From NCBI RefSeq assembly GCF_023630255.1, contig NZ_JALPRS010000002.1, forward strand, positions 496,001-560,000: a stretch of 64,000 bases of DNA, in the 5' to 3' direction. A program made the position numbers and the translations under genes. Of this stretch, positions 42,262 to 51,023 are shown piece after piece (position 1 is the first letter of the stretch; each line of letters starts with the position of its first letter). This DNA comes from Pontibacter deserti. Lineage in GTDB: Bacteria; Bacteroidota; Bacteroidia; Cytophagales; Hymenobacteraceae. The notes below the pieces were generated by a model. The model ran no database searches. It saw nothing but the letters and a program-made list of their open reading frames with translations, and was not told the DNA's origin.

Positions 42262-44079
42262 TTAACTGAGCTCAAACTGTAGCCTGAGCAGGTTGGCGTA
42301 AATGCCGTCTTCGTTAGCGGATAGTTCTTCGTGTGAGCCTTCTTCCACAATTTCACCGCCATCTATCACCAATATCTTGTCTGCTTTACGGATGGTTGCC
42401 AGGCGGTGCGCAATAATGATGGTTGTTCGGCCTTTCATCAATACATCCATGGCCTGCTGTACCAGTTGCTCCGATTCTGAGTCGAGTGAGCTTGTGGCTT
42501 CGTCAAGTATTAGTATGGCCGGGTTTTTAAGTATAGCTCTTGCAATGGCTACACGCTGGCGCTGTCCACCGGATAGTTTTATGCCGCGTTCGCCAACCAA
42601 TGTATCCAACCCCTCCGGGAAAGACTCAATAAAATTAAAGGCGTTGGCTTTTTTAGCTGCTTCAATGATCTCGGCTTCGGTAGCTTCAGGGCGGCCGTAA
42701 GCGATGTTCTCTCTGATAGTACCGCCAAACAGCAGCACTTCCTGCGGCACAATACCAATATTGCCACGCAGCGTAGTCAGGTCCATCTCGCGAAGGTCTT
42801 TGCCATCCACGGTTATACTTCCAGCCTGCACATCATAAAAGCGCATCAGTAGTTGTATAATAGTAGATTTACCTGCACCACTAGGGCCAACTACAGCCAC
42901 TTTCTCGCCAGCGAGTGCTTCGAAATTTATACTTTTTAAAACCTGTATATCCGGGCGGGTAGGGTAGGAGAAAGCTACGTTGCTGTAGGTAATGTTACCC
43001 TGCACACGTGGTACCTGGCTAAGGGCGCGCAAGCTCTTGTCGGTTGGTTCTTCCTGCTCCTGCAGTATTTCTAAAATACGCTCTGTGGCACCCAGTGCAG
43101 ACTGTACTTTACCATACAATTCACCCAAGCCACCTACCGATGCCCCGATAAAGGCAGTATATAATACAAACGAAACCAGATCGCCTTGTTTAATGTCGCC
43201 GTTAGCTACCAGCGTGGCACCATACCAGATCACCAATATAATTCCCCCGAAAAGGCCCACGATGATAAAGGATATAAAAGCACCTCGGTAATTGGCTGTG
43301 GTAATGGCTGTTCTTACTGCCTTGTTTAGCGTGGTGCGGTAACGGGCTACTTCAAACATCTCGTTGGTAAATGCCTTAACCGTATTTATAGCCTGCAGCG
43401 TTTCTTCAACTATAACGTTGGTGTTTGCCAGTTCGTCCTGTGTTTTCTTGGATAGTGTTTTAATTCTGCGACCAAAAACCAGCGCCAGAACTATAAGCAC
43501 CGGGAAAGTAGCCAGCATGAACAACGACAGCTTTATAGACGTCCACATGATGATGATGACACCAACTATAAGCGTGGTAGACTGCCTGAAAAGCTCTGCC
43601 AAAGTAATAGACATAGCATCCTGTACCTGGGCAACATCTGTAGTAATGCGGCTGGTAATCTCACCTACACGGCGTTTCTCGAAAAATGAGATCGGCAGCT
43701 GCATGAATTTACTATAGAGGTCTTTGCGGATATCAGCTACAGCGTTCTCACTTACCTGTGCAAAAAAGTATACCCTGAAAAATGAGAAGATACCCTGCAG
43801 CAGAATCACCGCGAACAGCCCCATCGCGATAACGTTGATGTTGGAAAGGATGCCTGTTGAGTTGCCGGATGCTGAATCGAAAAGCTTGCCTACCAGGTAA
43901 GGAAAGCCCATAAAAGTAAGGCTGGAGAATACCAGGAAGATAAGCCCAACTATAAATTTGATTTTATAAGGTAATACGTAGCTGAAAATGCGGAGCCCGC
44001 GTCGAAAGCTTTCCTTCGTTATCTTCTTTCGTTCTTCGCCGTCCTGCGCTCCTGTTTGCCCGAATCCGCGTTTTGCCAT
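42262..44079 (-). CDS. ABC-type exporter, fused permease and ATPase
   Basis: 605 residues. N-terminal type IV (exporter) membrane domain with about six helices (~30-330), then the ATPase: Walker A GPSGAGKS (398-405), signature [14 protein letters not shown], Walker B AILILDEATSSLD, H-loop AHRLATI. This half-transporter acts as a homodimer. It resembles MsbA/BmrA-like and ABCB-type exporters moving lipids, drugs or peptides; the substrate is not predictable. A TAccTTTG promoter element is found 112 bases upstream. Confidence 0.92.
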   Translation of the reverse strand: MAKRGFGQTGAQDGEERKKITKESFRRGLRIFSYVLPYKIKFIVGLIFLVFSSLTFMGFPYLVGKLFDSASGNSTGILSNINVIAMGLFAVILLQGIFSFFRVYFFAQVSENAVADIRKDLYSKFMQLPISFFEKRRVGEITSRITTDVAQVQDAMSITLAELFRQSTTLIVGVIIIMWTSIKLSLFMLATFPVLIVLALVFGRRIKTLSKKTQDELANTNVIVEETLQAINTVKAFTNEMFEVARYRTTLNKAVRTAITTANYRGAFISFIIVGLFGGIILVIWYGATLVANGDIKQGDLVSFVLYTAFIGASVGGLGELYGKVQSALGATERILEILQEQEEPTDKSLRALSQVPRVQGNITYSNVAFSYPTRPDIQVLKSINFEALAGEKVAVVGPSGAGKSTIIQLLMRFYDVQAGSITVDGKDLREMDLTTLRGNIGIVPQEVLLFGGTIRENIAYGRPEATEAEIIEAAKKANAFNFIESFPEGLDTLVGERGIKLSGGQRQRVAIARAILKNPAILILDEATSSLDSESEQLVQQAMDVLMKGRTTIIIAHRLATIRKADKILVIDGGEIVEEGSHEELSANEDGIYANLLRLQFELS

Positions 44080-44190
44080 TAATGTACTGTACGTTACTTA
44101 TTTTAGAACAGCCCCTTATATAAGGTAGCCGGAAAGGGTGTTAACATGATACCTGCTGACCAGGTATAAAGTTGCCCTTTTACAATCCTG

Positions 44191-44198
44191 CAAAGGTA
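44191..44198 (-). promoter_or_regulatory. Candidate -7 element for the ABC exporter gene
   Basis: Minus strand TACCTTTG followed by CAGGATTG, the same TACCTTTGCA form as the tRNA-Leu promoter; 112 bases before the ATG. Confidence 0.45.
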
Positions 44199-44241
44199 AG
44201 CAATAAAGAGTTACGAGATTAGGAGTTTAAGAAGTAAGAAT

Positions 44242-44462
44242 TAAAGAGTTTGGGATGTAAGAGTTTATCAGCATGGCGCGAGCGTCTTCGCTCGTGACGA
44301 AATATAGTTGGGCCTCTGGCCCAGTGAGATTACAAATCCGACATCATATCAAGGCACGGGTTGCAAACTCGCGCCAGCAAAATATAAGTGAGGATACTCG
44401 AGCCATAGAGATAAGTTTTTACTTTCATTTCATACTTCCCAAACTCTTACCTCTTACTTTAT
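44242..44462. repeat. Inverted-repeat-bounded intergenic element
   Basis: Left arm AAGAGTTTGGGATGTAAGAG (from 44244) is repeated in inverted, slightly diverged form at about 44431-44450 (TACTTCCCAAACTCTTAC). Between them is a GC-richer core with a hairpin CGAGCG-TCTT-CGCTCG (44279-44294) and GGGCCTCTGGCCC (44309-44321). No protein coding. It fills most of the 379-base gap between the exporter and the symporter genes; function unknown. Confidence 0.55.
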
Positions 44463-45931
44463 ACTTCTTCCTGTGCCAGTTCCAGTTCGTCGATTTTACC
44501 CGAAGAGATGGCGTAAAGGCCAACAAATGTCAGGAAGCCGTTCAGGATTAGTACTTCAAAGCCGAACTCGTAACCATACAGCCACTCTACAGAATTAGCA
44601 CTGATGATGTAGGTCAGGATTGGAGCGATGATACAGATGGCTGGCACAAATTTGTCGCGGACAGCGCGTTTGGTGTATAGGCCAAACGTATAAAGCCCTA
44701 ATAATGGGCCGTAAGTATAGCCGGCTACTTTAAATACAGCTGTTATCACACTTTCAGAGTTCAGTATTTCGAAAGCGATAATTACCAACACCATTACCAC
44801 AGAAACGCCGAAGTGCGCAATATAACGCAAACGTACACGCTCATGCTCGCTACGCTCACTGAAATTCAGGAAATCGACACAGAAAGATGTTGTTAATGCA
44901 GTTAGCGCTGAGTCGGCGGAGGCGTAGGTGATGGCAATGATACCAAGTATAAACACGATGCCCAGGAACGGGGTGAAGTGGTTAAGTGCCAGGAACGGGA
45001 ACACATCGTCGCCTTTAGCAGGCAGGGCTATACCTTTTGAGTTGGCATAAATGTAAAGCAATGCCCCCAGCGTCAGGAACAGGATGTTTACGAACACCAG
45101 TATAATACTGAACCAAAACATGTTCTTCTGGGCTTCGCCAATGTTTTTGCAGCTCAGGTTCTTCTGCATCATATCCTGGTCAAGGCCGGTCATTACAATG
45201 GCAATAAAAGCACCGGAAAAGAACTGTTTCAGGAAGTATTTGCTATCTGTCACATCCCAGAAAAACACCTGCGAGTATTCGCTGGCCTGTACCCGGTCTA
45301 TCAGTCCCTGGAAGCTCATATTCAGTTCATCGGATATCAACCAGATGGTCGTAACAACCGCTACCAGCATGGCCGTGGTCTGGAAAGTATCGGTCCAGAT
45401 AATGGTTTTCATACCACCACGGAAAGTATAAACCCAGATCAGAAGTATAGTTATGATTACAGAAACCGCAAACGGAATGCCCAGATCATCGAACACAGCT
45501 AACTGCAACACGCCGGCCACCAAAAACAAGCGGATAGATGCACCCAACGTACGCGAGAGCAGGAAAAAAGCCGCCCCGGTTTTATAAGACCAGTAGCCAA
45601 AGCGTTGCTCCAGGTATGTATAAATCGATACTAGATTCAGCCTGTAGTAGAGTGGCATCAGCACAGTAGCTATCACGAAATAACCCAGCAAATAGCCCAG
45701 CACAAGTTGGAGGTAAGAGAATTGTGCTTTCTCCACCATGCCAGGTATAGAAACAAACGTTACCCCGGAAAGTGAGGTGCCTATCATACCAAACGCCACC
45801 ACATACCACGGCGACTGTCTGTTAGCCAGGAAGAAGGTTTCGGAATCAGTGTTTTTGCTGGTGAACCAGGAAATAGTAATCAGGATAAGGAAGTAGCCTA
45901 TGATTAAGCTGATAATAAGGGTAGAAGACAT
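44459..45931 (-). CDS. Sodium:solute symporter family transporter
   Basis: 490 residues with about 13 hydrophobic helices. SSS-family features: early GMIGTSLSGVTFVSIPG, LYYRLNLVSIYTYLEQRFG, TYASADSALTALTTSFCVDFL (sodium site in helix 8) and GPLLGLYTFGLYTKRA. It uses a sodium gradient to import a small organic solute; the substrate group cannot be fixed from sequence. Its own -7-like element lies 29 bases upstream. The MBL hydrolase gene ends 65 bases upstream on the same strand and might be co-transcribed. Confidence 0.93.
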   Translation of the reverse strand: MSSTLIISLIIGYFLILITISWFTSKNTDSETFFLANRQSPWYVVAFGMIGTSLSGVTFVSIPGMVEKAQFSYLQLVLGYLLGYFVIATVLMPLYYRLNLVSIYTYLEQRFGYWSYKTGAAFFLLSRTLGASIRLFLVAGVLQLAVFDDLGIPFAVSVIITILLIWVYTFRGGMKTIIWTDTFQTTAMLVAVVTTIWLISDELNMSFQGLIDRVQASEYSQVFFWDVTDSKYFLKQFFSGAFIAIVMTGLDQDMMQKNLSCKNIGEAQKNMFWFSIILVFVNILFLTLGALLYIYANSKGIALPAKGDDVFPFLALNHFTPFLGIVFILGIIAITYASADSALTALTTSFCVDFLNFSERSEHERVRLRYIAHFGVSVVMVLVIIAFEILNSESVITAVFKVAGYTYGPLLGLYTFGLYTKRAVRDKFVPAICIIAPILTYIISANSVEWLYGYEFGFEVLILNGFLTFVGLYAISSGKIDELELAQEEV

Positions 45932-45959
45932 AGTACTGCCTGTTGGTTAGGTGTTACCG

Positions 45960-45967
45960 CAAATATA
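45960..45967 (-). promoter_or_regulatory. Candidate -7 element for the symporter gene
   Basis: Minus strand TATATTTG (TAnnTTTG), 29 bases before the ATG at 45931; no clear -33 box. Confidence 0.45.
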
Positions 45968-45996
45968 GTAAAAGTATGGCGCTATGTTATAGTTCG

Positions 45997-47013
45997 CTAA
46001 CTCAGGTCGCGGAGCAGCACAGGTTCACCGATGGCTGGTATTTTCAGCCCGCTTACCAAACCTGCTGAAGCAATTTGTTCCAGTAACCGAACCGGCTCGC
46101 TTGCTGGCTCATCCGACAGATCGAAGGTGCCATAATGCATAGGTATAAAAGTGCCGCCGCGCAACAGGTTGTAAGCGCGCACGGCTTCATGTGGGTTCAG
46201 ATGGCTTTTCTGCATCAGGAATGATGGTTTATAAGCCCCAACAGGCATAATGCAAATATCCATCGGGCCAAACACTTCCGCAATCTCCTCGAAGTGGCCG
46301 TTAAAACCGGTGTCGCCGGCAAAGTATAAAGTCTGTTCTTTGGTTCTGATCACGAAACCGCCCCAGAGCACTTTGTTCATATCAAAAAGGCCGCGGCGGT
46401 GCCAGTGCGAAGCCGGAACAAAGAAGATTTCCAGGTGGTCGGGTGTAATGTCGTAGCGCTGGTACCAACCGGCCTCCTGGTAAGGCAAACGCCTGCTGGC
46501 GCTCCGGATCAGGCTTCCGGCATTTAGCGGGGTTAAGGCTTTTACTTCCGGGTTATTGCGGCAAATCGTCAGGATGGAGTCTGTGTCCAGGTGGTCGCGG
46601 TGGGCATGGGAGAGGAGCAGGTAATCAATATTTTTAAACTCCTCCGGGGCGCAGGGCAGTCCTACGCGGCGTTTTAGCATTGGCAGGTCGTAAAATACAG
46701 GGTCGGTAAGCAGAGTTTTACCTTGTAGCCTGATAAAAAATGTAGCATGCCCCAGCCACACGATCATATCCTCTGAAGTATGTAAAAAATTGTTGTTCTG
46801 GATTAAAGGTGGCGTAAATGTATCGGCTTTCTTCTCTGCTTTCTGAGGGTTTGCCGAGAGCTTCCAGCGGAGCACATTGCTGAAGTCAGGGATGTATAGT
46901 TCGTCGCCATTGGCAAACTGGTTGTTGATGATCTTATTGCCTTTGTAGCCGGGTTTTACCGTTTCCAGCTTCGGGTTATTGATGTGCCTTACCTTCGGGT
47001 CCTTATTCTGCAA
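45997..47013 (-). CDS. MBL-fold metal-dependent hydrolase (NAPE-PLD-like)
   Basis: 338 residues. Metallo-beta-lactamase core with WLGHATFFIRLQGKTLLTDPVF and the metal-binding HxHxDH motif HAHRDH (H136, H138, D140, H141); additional ligands in VPASHWHRRG, YFAGDTGFNG and MHYGTFDLS. This set matches the NAPE-PLD / RomA-type branch that cleaves phosphodiester bonds, in bacteria often of unknown substrate. No signal peptide; the N-terminal ~70 residues (HINNPKLETVKPGYKGN) are basic and lie outside the fold. Upstream terminator at 47082-47115 separates it from the barrel gene. Confidence 0.87.
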   Translation of the reverse strand: MQNKDPKVRHINNPKLETVKPGYKGNKIINNQFANGDELYIPDFSNVLRWKLSANPQKAEKKADTFTPPLIQNNNFLHTSEDMIVWLGHATFFIRLQGKTLLTDPVFYDLPMLKRRVGLPCAPEEFKNIDYLLLSHAHRDHLDTDSILTICRNNPEVKALTPLNAGSLIRSASRRLPYQEAGWYQRYDITPDHLEIFFVPASHWHRRGLFDMNKVLWGGFVIRTKEQTLYFAGDTGFNGHFEEIAEVFGPMDICIMPVGAYKPSFLMQKSHLNPHEAVRAYNLLRGGTFIPMHYGTFDLSDEPASEPVRLLEQIASAGLVSGLKIPAIGEPVLLRDLS

Positions 47014-47077
47014 AGTATAAAACGCTTGGTGATGGTATAATATAACTAAAATTGCACTGTTTGGGTTGAGTTGTACA

Positions 47078-47115
47078 AATAAAAAACGCTTTCCTGTTAC
47101 CGGGAAAGCGTTTTT
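47078..47115 (-). terminator. Intrinsic terminator of the barrel gene at 47133 (minus strand)
   Basis: Perfect 13-bp stem AAAAACGCTTTCC (47082-47094) / GGAAAGCGTTTTT (47103-47115), 8-base loop, T-rich flank on the minus strand. Confidence 0.85.
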
Positions 47116-47132
47116 AAGTATAAAATCTTCTG

Positions 47133-47717
47133 TTAATAACCGAACGGTCCGTTGCTAAAACCTGAATTATAGTATGGACTATAATATGGTGAGGCACCAT
47201 CTGTATAACGTACCGCACCTGTTACCGAAAACTTATTGCTAAACTTGTAAGTGGCACTAAAATCTGCACCCTGGCGACCCATGGAATTATAGTTGTTATA
47301 AGCTCCCAACTCTTTTGGCATCGCTGAAAGGTCTTTCCACACGTTTCCGCTAAGTATAAGTTTTTCGTTTACCAAGTAATCGCCACCCACATTTACAATG
47401 TATTGCTGGTAACCGTTTGTTCTACGCATCATGCTGCCACCTTCGGTTGTTGGTAGCACATAATTCTGAGGCATGGTATTTACAAACGTAAAGCTGGCAT
47501 AACCACGGAAACGATCAGTAACCTGGTAGCGGGCCGTAGGCTGGATGTAGGTGCTGGTACCAAAGTAACTATTGTAACTGGCACCCATGTTAAGGTTATA
47601 GCTTAGTCTTGGGCCAGTAGGTAATGTAGCTACAGTAGGTTTTACCGGAGCCTGAGCCATCGCTTTGCCGGCAAAGCACATCAGGCAGACCAACATTATT
47701 TTTACTGCTATTTTCAC
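47133..47717 (-). CDS. Putative outer-membrane beta-barrel protein
   Basis: 194 residues. Signal peptide about 1-21 (AMAQ). Mature region: SYNLNMGASYNSYFGTSTYIQPTARYQ, FRGYASFTFV, GYQQYIVNVGGDYLV, FSATYKFSNKFSVTGAVRYT, a run of short amphipathic strands rich in Tyr/Asn/Ser as in Bacteroidota surface barrels. The C-terminus is a low-complexity Tyr/Ser/Pro/Asn tail (SPYYSPYYNSGFSNGPFGY) rather than the usual terminal strand. No family recognised. Single gene with its own terminator. Confidence 0.6.
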   Translation of the reverse strand: MKIAVKIMLVCLMCFAGKAMAQAPVKPTVATLPTGPRLSYNLNMGASYNSYFGTSTYIQPTARYQVTDRFRGYASFTFVNTMPQNYVLPTTEGGSMMRRTNGYQQYIVNVGGDYLVNEKLILSGNVWKDLSAMPKELGAYNNYNSMGRQGADFSATYKFSNKFSVTGAVRYTDGASPYYSPYYNSGFSNGPFGY

Positions 47718-47826
47718 GTGAAATCGATCTTCAGATTATACCTACTAAATTAGATGTTATACCTTTTAAAAACAAGTACTTGCCCCTATTGTAAATAACG
47801 GTAACTACAGGCAGATGTTGTAATTG

Positions 47827-49656
47827 TTACTCTTTGGCTTTAGGGCCAATCCAGCTGTTTCTGAACTGCTGCATGGCCGGTGTCAGCGCTTTACCAATGT
47901 TCTCATACAAAGCAATTTCAAGCGTAGGTACTTCAGCCATAGTTATAGTTGCATTATGGGTAGTGCCGCGGCTGATGTAGGTTACAGGTATGGTGTCGCC
48001 GGATTTATGGTTCGCCAGAACTTTATCCAAGTCTTTTTCGCTTCTGATCTTTTTTCCGTCTAGTGTCTGGATGATATCGGTACGGTTCAGGCCAGCTTTG
48101 TAAGCCGGAGATGTAACGGTGGTGCCGGAGGTAAGCATAACGCCATTTTTGGTGTATTCTAGTCCGCCCAGACCCAGTAAAGCCACCCCCGGTTGTGCTT
48201 TGCGAAGTGCTAGGCCAGCCTGTGCCAGCAATGGTTCGTAATCCGGTAATTCGGTACCATTTACATAATCTCTGAATACCTTTTCTGCCCAGGCTTTGTC
48301 GCCGCTCACTTCTGCTAAGGTTTCCTGGAGATCTTTTAAAGTATAGGGTTTTTCTGGCTGTCCATACTTGCGCCAGAGTGCCTTCATATAATCATCCAGC
48401 GTTTTGTTATAGTCCCGGCGTAGGGTAAGGTCTAACGCCAAGCCCAGCATGCTGCCGTAAGTATAGTAGGAGATAAAGGTGTTGTGGCGGTTCACAGGAT
48501 CAACGGAGCGGGCGGCATCAACAAACGGTGCCTGCTGGCTCATCTCTACCAAACTATGGTACTGGCGGCCCGGCGAGAGCAATACATAATTCAGGTCGGC
48601 AGCCAGGTTATCGAGGTACGCTTTGGTATTGAAAGCTCCGCTTCGGGGCATAATTAGGTCGCCGTAGTAGCTGGTAAAACCTTCGGCCAGCCAAAGTGCT
48701 TCGCTCATATTTGCTTCCTGAAAGTTAAACGGTTCCAGGCTTTTCGGTCGGATGCGCTCCACGTTCCAGGCATGGAAAAACTCATGCGAAACCGTGTTCA
48801 GCAGGCCGTTCATGGCTTTGGCAAGCGGCTGCGAACTGGTAACTATAGTTGAATTCCGGTGTTCCATGCCATCACCGATAGCGTGTGGCATGTAGCAGCC
48901 TATAAAGGTATAACGCCCAAAATCAAAGTCCGGTAGTTCACCAAAAACGGCACGCTGCTCCGCTACTATCTGTTTTGTCTTCTGCACATACTCGTTAAAT
49001 TGCTCTTTAGTGCCGGTATGGTGCAGGGTTACTTGTATGGTCTTGTCTTTTCCTTTATCACGGATGGCCCATTCGGCCAGATCAAAGTTGCTTAGCTCGG
49101 TCGGGCTATCCATTAGGTACTGGAAATGTGGTGCCGAATAGGTATTGCCTTGCTCGTGCTTTAATTGTGTGGCTACTTTCCAGTTGCTGCCCTGAGGGGT
49201 ATTAAACGTTACCTGGGCCGGGGCTTTCTCAAATCCTATGGCATGCATTAGAGTAGCTGGCATGTTCAGGTGGGCGTGGGTTTCGTCTATTCCTGCATAA
49301 GTGCCGTCAGCATGATCTCCGAACAAAATATAGGTTATAGTTGCTGTACCCTGATGACCTACAATGTTCCACTGGTGCGGTGTGGCTTTCCATACTTTAA
49401 GCGCTTTGCCCTGGCTGTTGGCAGCCTTTACATTATACACGTTCTTGGCAAACTCGTGCAATGCATAGCGCCCCGGCGAGCTTCGGCTCATCTGTACTTT
49501 CAGGGTATCAGTAGCGATACCCGAAAAAGTAACACTAACCTGCGCTTCGTGGTGCACTGCATTCGGGAACGACAAAGTATAGGCAACTTTCTGCTGTGCC
49601 ACTAAAGGGGATGCCATGCATAAGACTAACAGTAAAGTATAGATTTTTGAAAGCAT
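47827..49656 (-). CDS. M61 family metallopeptidase (glycyl aminopeptidase-like) with PDZ domain
   Basis: 609 residues. Signal peptide about 1-20 (LVAQ). Peptidase M61 N-terminal beta domain (~25-190), catalytic domain with zinc motif HEFFHAW (H291, E292, H295) and the downstream glutamate in EALWLAEGFTSYYGDL, and a C-terminal PDZ domain (~500-585, GLGGLEYTKNGVMLTSG, AYKAGLNRTDIIQTLDG). Predicted periplasmic or surface aminopeptidase preferring glycine/alanine N-termini, by family knowledge. Complete. It stands alone and may support peptide use together with the SusCD operon 1 type transporter, but they are far apart. Confidence 0.92.
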   Translation of the reverse strand: MLSKIYTLLLVLCMASPLVAQQKVAYTLSFPNAVHHEAQVSVTFSGIATDTLKVQMSRSSPGRYALHEFAKNVYNVKAANSQGKALKVWKATPHQWNIVGHQGTATITYILFGDHADGTYAGIDETHAHLNMPATLMHAIGFEKAPAQVTFNTPQGSNWKVATQLKHEQGNTYSAPHFQYLMDSPTELSNFDLAEWAIRDKGKDKTIQVTLHHTGTKEQFNEYVQKTKQIVAEQRAVFGELPDFDFGRYTFIGCYMPHAIGDGMEHRNSTIVTSSQPLAKAMNGLLNTVSHEFFHAWNVERIRPKSLEPFNFQEANMSEALWLAEGFTSYYGDLIMPRSGAFNTKAYLDNLAADLNYVLLSPGRQYHSLVEMSQQAPFVDAARSVDPVNRHNTFISYYTYGSMLGLALDLTLRRDYNKTLDDYMKALWRKYGQPEKPYTLKDLQETLAEVSGDKAWAEKVFRDYVNGTELPDYEPLLAQAGLALRKAQPGVALLGLGGLEYTKNGVMLTSGTTVTSPAYKAGLNRTDIIQTLDGKKIRSEKDLDKVLANHKSGDTIPVTYISRGTTHNATITMAEVPTLEIALYENIGKALTPAMQQFRNSWIGPKAKE

Positions 49657-50363
49657 GTGGAGGTGAGGTTATTTGGTTTTTGAAATATAAGCACAAGGAT
49701 GTTTCAACACAAATCAAGGGTGCTTTGTAATGTCATCCGAGCGTTAGGTGAGGGATCTTATTTGTCCTATAGTGAAAGCTTATACTAACTTGAGCCAAGC
49801 TATACTTCCAAAGTACTTGTTTTCCTGGGAGCTTTACTTGCCTACTGTTTCATATGCAGCTTTGGTGCGCTCACGGTCGCGGGGCCTCGTCTTCGGGTAT
49901 CGCGCTGCTGATTTGAAGCTGCCTCCGCTCTGCTCCGGCTGCCTTGCGGCACCGCAACAAATCAAAGGCGCTCCACCCAAAGACTGTGATCAGTTAGATA
50001 GTTAATCTATAGTTTGATTGAGAAACTATTGTTGAATAGCTTTTTCGTGGTTGTAGTTTCGTAGGGACAGGTCGCGACCTGTCCAATCTTCAGCCTGTAA
50101 CTATAACACTATAACTGCAACTATGGTAGCAACAGAAAGTCCCCCTTTGAAGGGGGCAGGGGGATGACTAACAGCAACTATAAAACAATATCTTAAACTA
50201 TAGCAGTAGCAGAAAAACTCCCCGCCTTATACAAGGAGGGGTAGGGGTGGTTGGACCACAGCAACTATAAATCTAAACCAAGCACTCCCCGCGCTGAACA
50301 CGTTGCGGAGCCTTCACAAATCCTGTCCATCAATTAAATCCCATTAATCTGTGGTTCTGACAA
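49657..50363. other. 707-base intergenic region holding repeat copy B
   Basis: Lies between two minus-strand genes. Besides copy B, only ~90 bases of unmatched sequence after 50270 (AAGCACTCCCCGCGCTGAAC...) and ~70 before 49729. No gene, promoter or terminator could be supported in the remainder. Confidence 0.6.
49729..50270. repeat. Mosaic intergenic repeat block, copy B (inverted relative to copy A)
   Basis: Inverted counterpart of 15720-16183. Same sub-blocks in reverse order: TGTCATCCGAGCGTTAGG (49730-49747), CTGGGAGCTTTACTTGCC (from 49825), the ~135-base GC-rich segment (about 49856-49984), TTTTTCGTGGTTGTAGTTTCGTAG (from 50041), and CTCCCCGCC..GGTTGGACCAC (50218-50259). Copy B also has a perfect 20-base palindrome (50065-50084, GGACAGGTCG and its complement) and an extra CCCCCTTTGAAGGGGG unit (50141-50156) absent in A. 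Confidence 0.85.
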
Positions 50364-51002
50364 CTATACCTTCCTGAAAACCTTAGCCTGCACGAAGCCT
50401 TTATTAAACGACTTGGTGGCCTGCTCCTGTAAGTTCAGTTCGCTGAATTGGGTTTTGTAATCAGGCAGCTGTTTTGCTTTCACATCACTCAAAATTCCGA
50501 AGAACAGGTACATGCTTTTAGCGAGCAGCTTTTGCCAGAAAGGTGGTTTTTGCTGTACCGGACAGAAATCAGCGAATAACCAAACACCTTCAGGGATTAA
50601 GACAGCATACAGCCGTTGCATAAGTTGGGTAAGTCTTTTTTCCGGAAAGAGGTCAAGTATAAACGGGGTGATAACCACATCAAACTGCTCACCTGGGTGT
50701 AGGTCTGCGTCTGTGCCTTGCCTGAACTCAACTATAGTTTGATGCTGATTTCGCTGCCTGGCCATTTGCAGCATTTTTTCGGATGCTTCGAGGTATAAAA
50801 TATGTTGTGGGGATGTGTGCTGAAGCAGCTTTTCCAGGAGCCAGCCGCTACCGCCACCAATAACAAGTATAGCAGCGCCATGGGGTATAAAAGGAATAAG
50901 CCAGCTTTGTGCATCCTGTAATGCTGAACCGTACACCAGTCGGGCCAGCGGGTCGTAAAAGGATGCTACACGGTTAAAACCGCTATCTGTGTTTGCGGGC
51001 AA
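50364..51002 (-). CDS. Class I SAM-dependent methyltransferase
   Basis: 212 residues. Motif I ILVIGGGSGWLLEKLL, acidic LYLEASEKML after strand 2, FDVVITPFILDLFPEKRL (motif II) and IPEGVWLFADF. Similar in build to small UbiE-like methyltransferases. The N-terminal NRVASFYDPLARLVYG is the kind of start seen in ubiquinone/menaquinone-type methyltransferases, but the group cannot be settled. It is the last gene of a run thpR-cinA-methyltransferase, 21 bases after the CinA gene. Confidence 0.85.
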   Translation of the reverse strand: MPANTDSGFNRVASFYDPLARLVYGSALQDAQSWLIPFIPHGAAILVIGGGSGWLLEKLLQHTSPQHILYLEASEKMLQMARQRNQHQTIVEFRQGTDADLHPGEQFDVVITPFILDLFPEKRLTQLMQRLYAVLIPEGVWLFADFCPVQQKPPFWQKLLAKSMYLFFGILSDVKAKQLPDYKTQFSELNLQEQATKSFNKGFVQAKVFRKV

Positions 51003-51023
51003 ATTGTGGAAGTATAAAATAGG

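Noticed and set aside
44273..44551. 92-codon frame across the inverted-repeat element
   Set aside because: Overlaps the symporter gene and the repeat; no protein features.
49748..50005. 85-codon plus-strand frame in repeat copy B
   Set aside because: It reads through the non-coding repeat; the matching region in copy A is not open in the equivalent frame.
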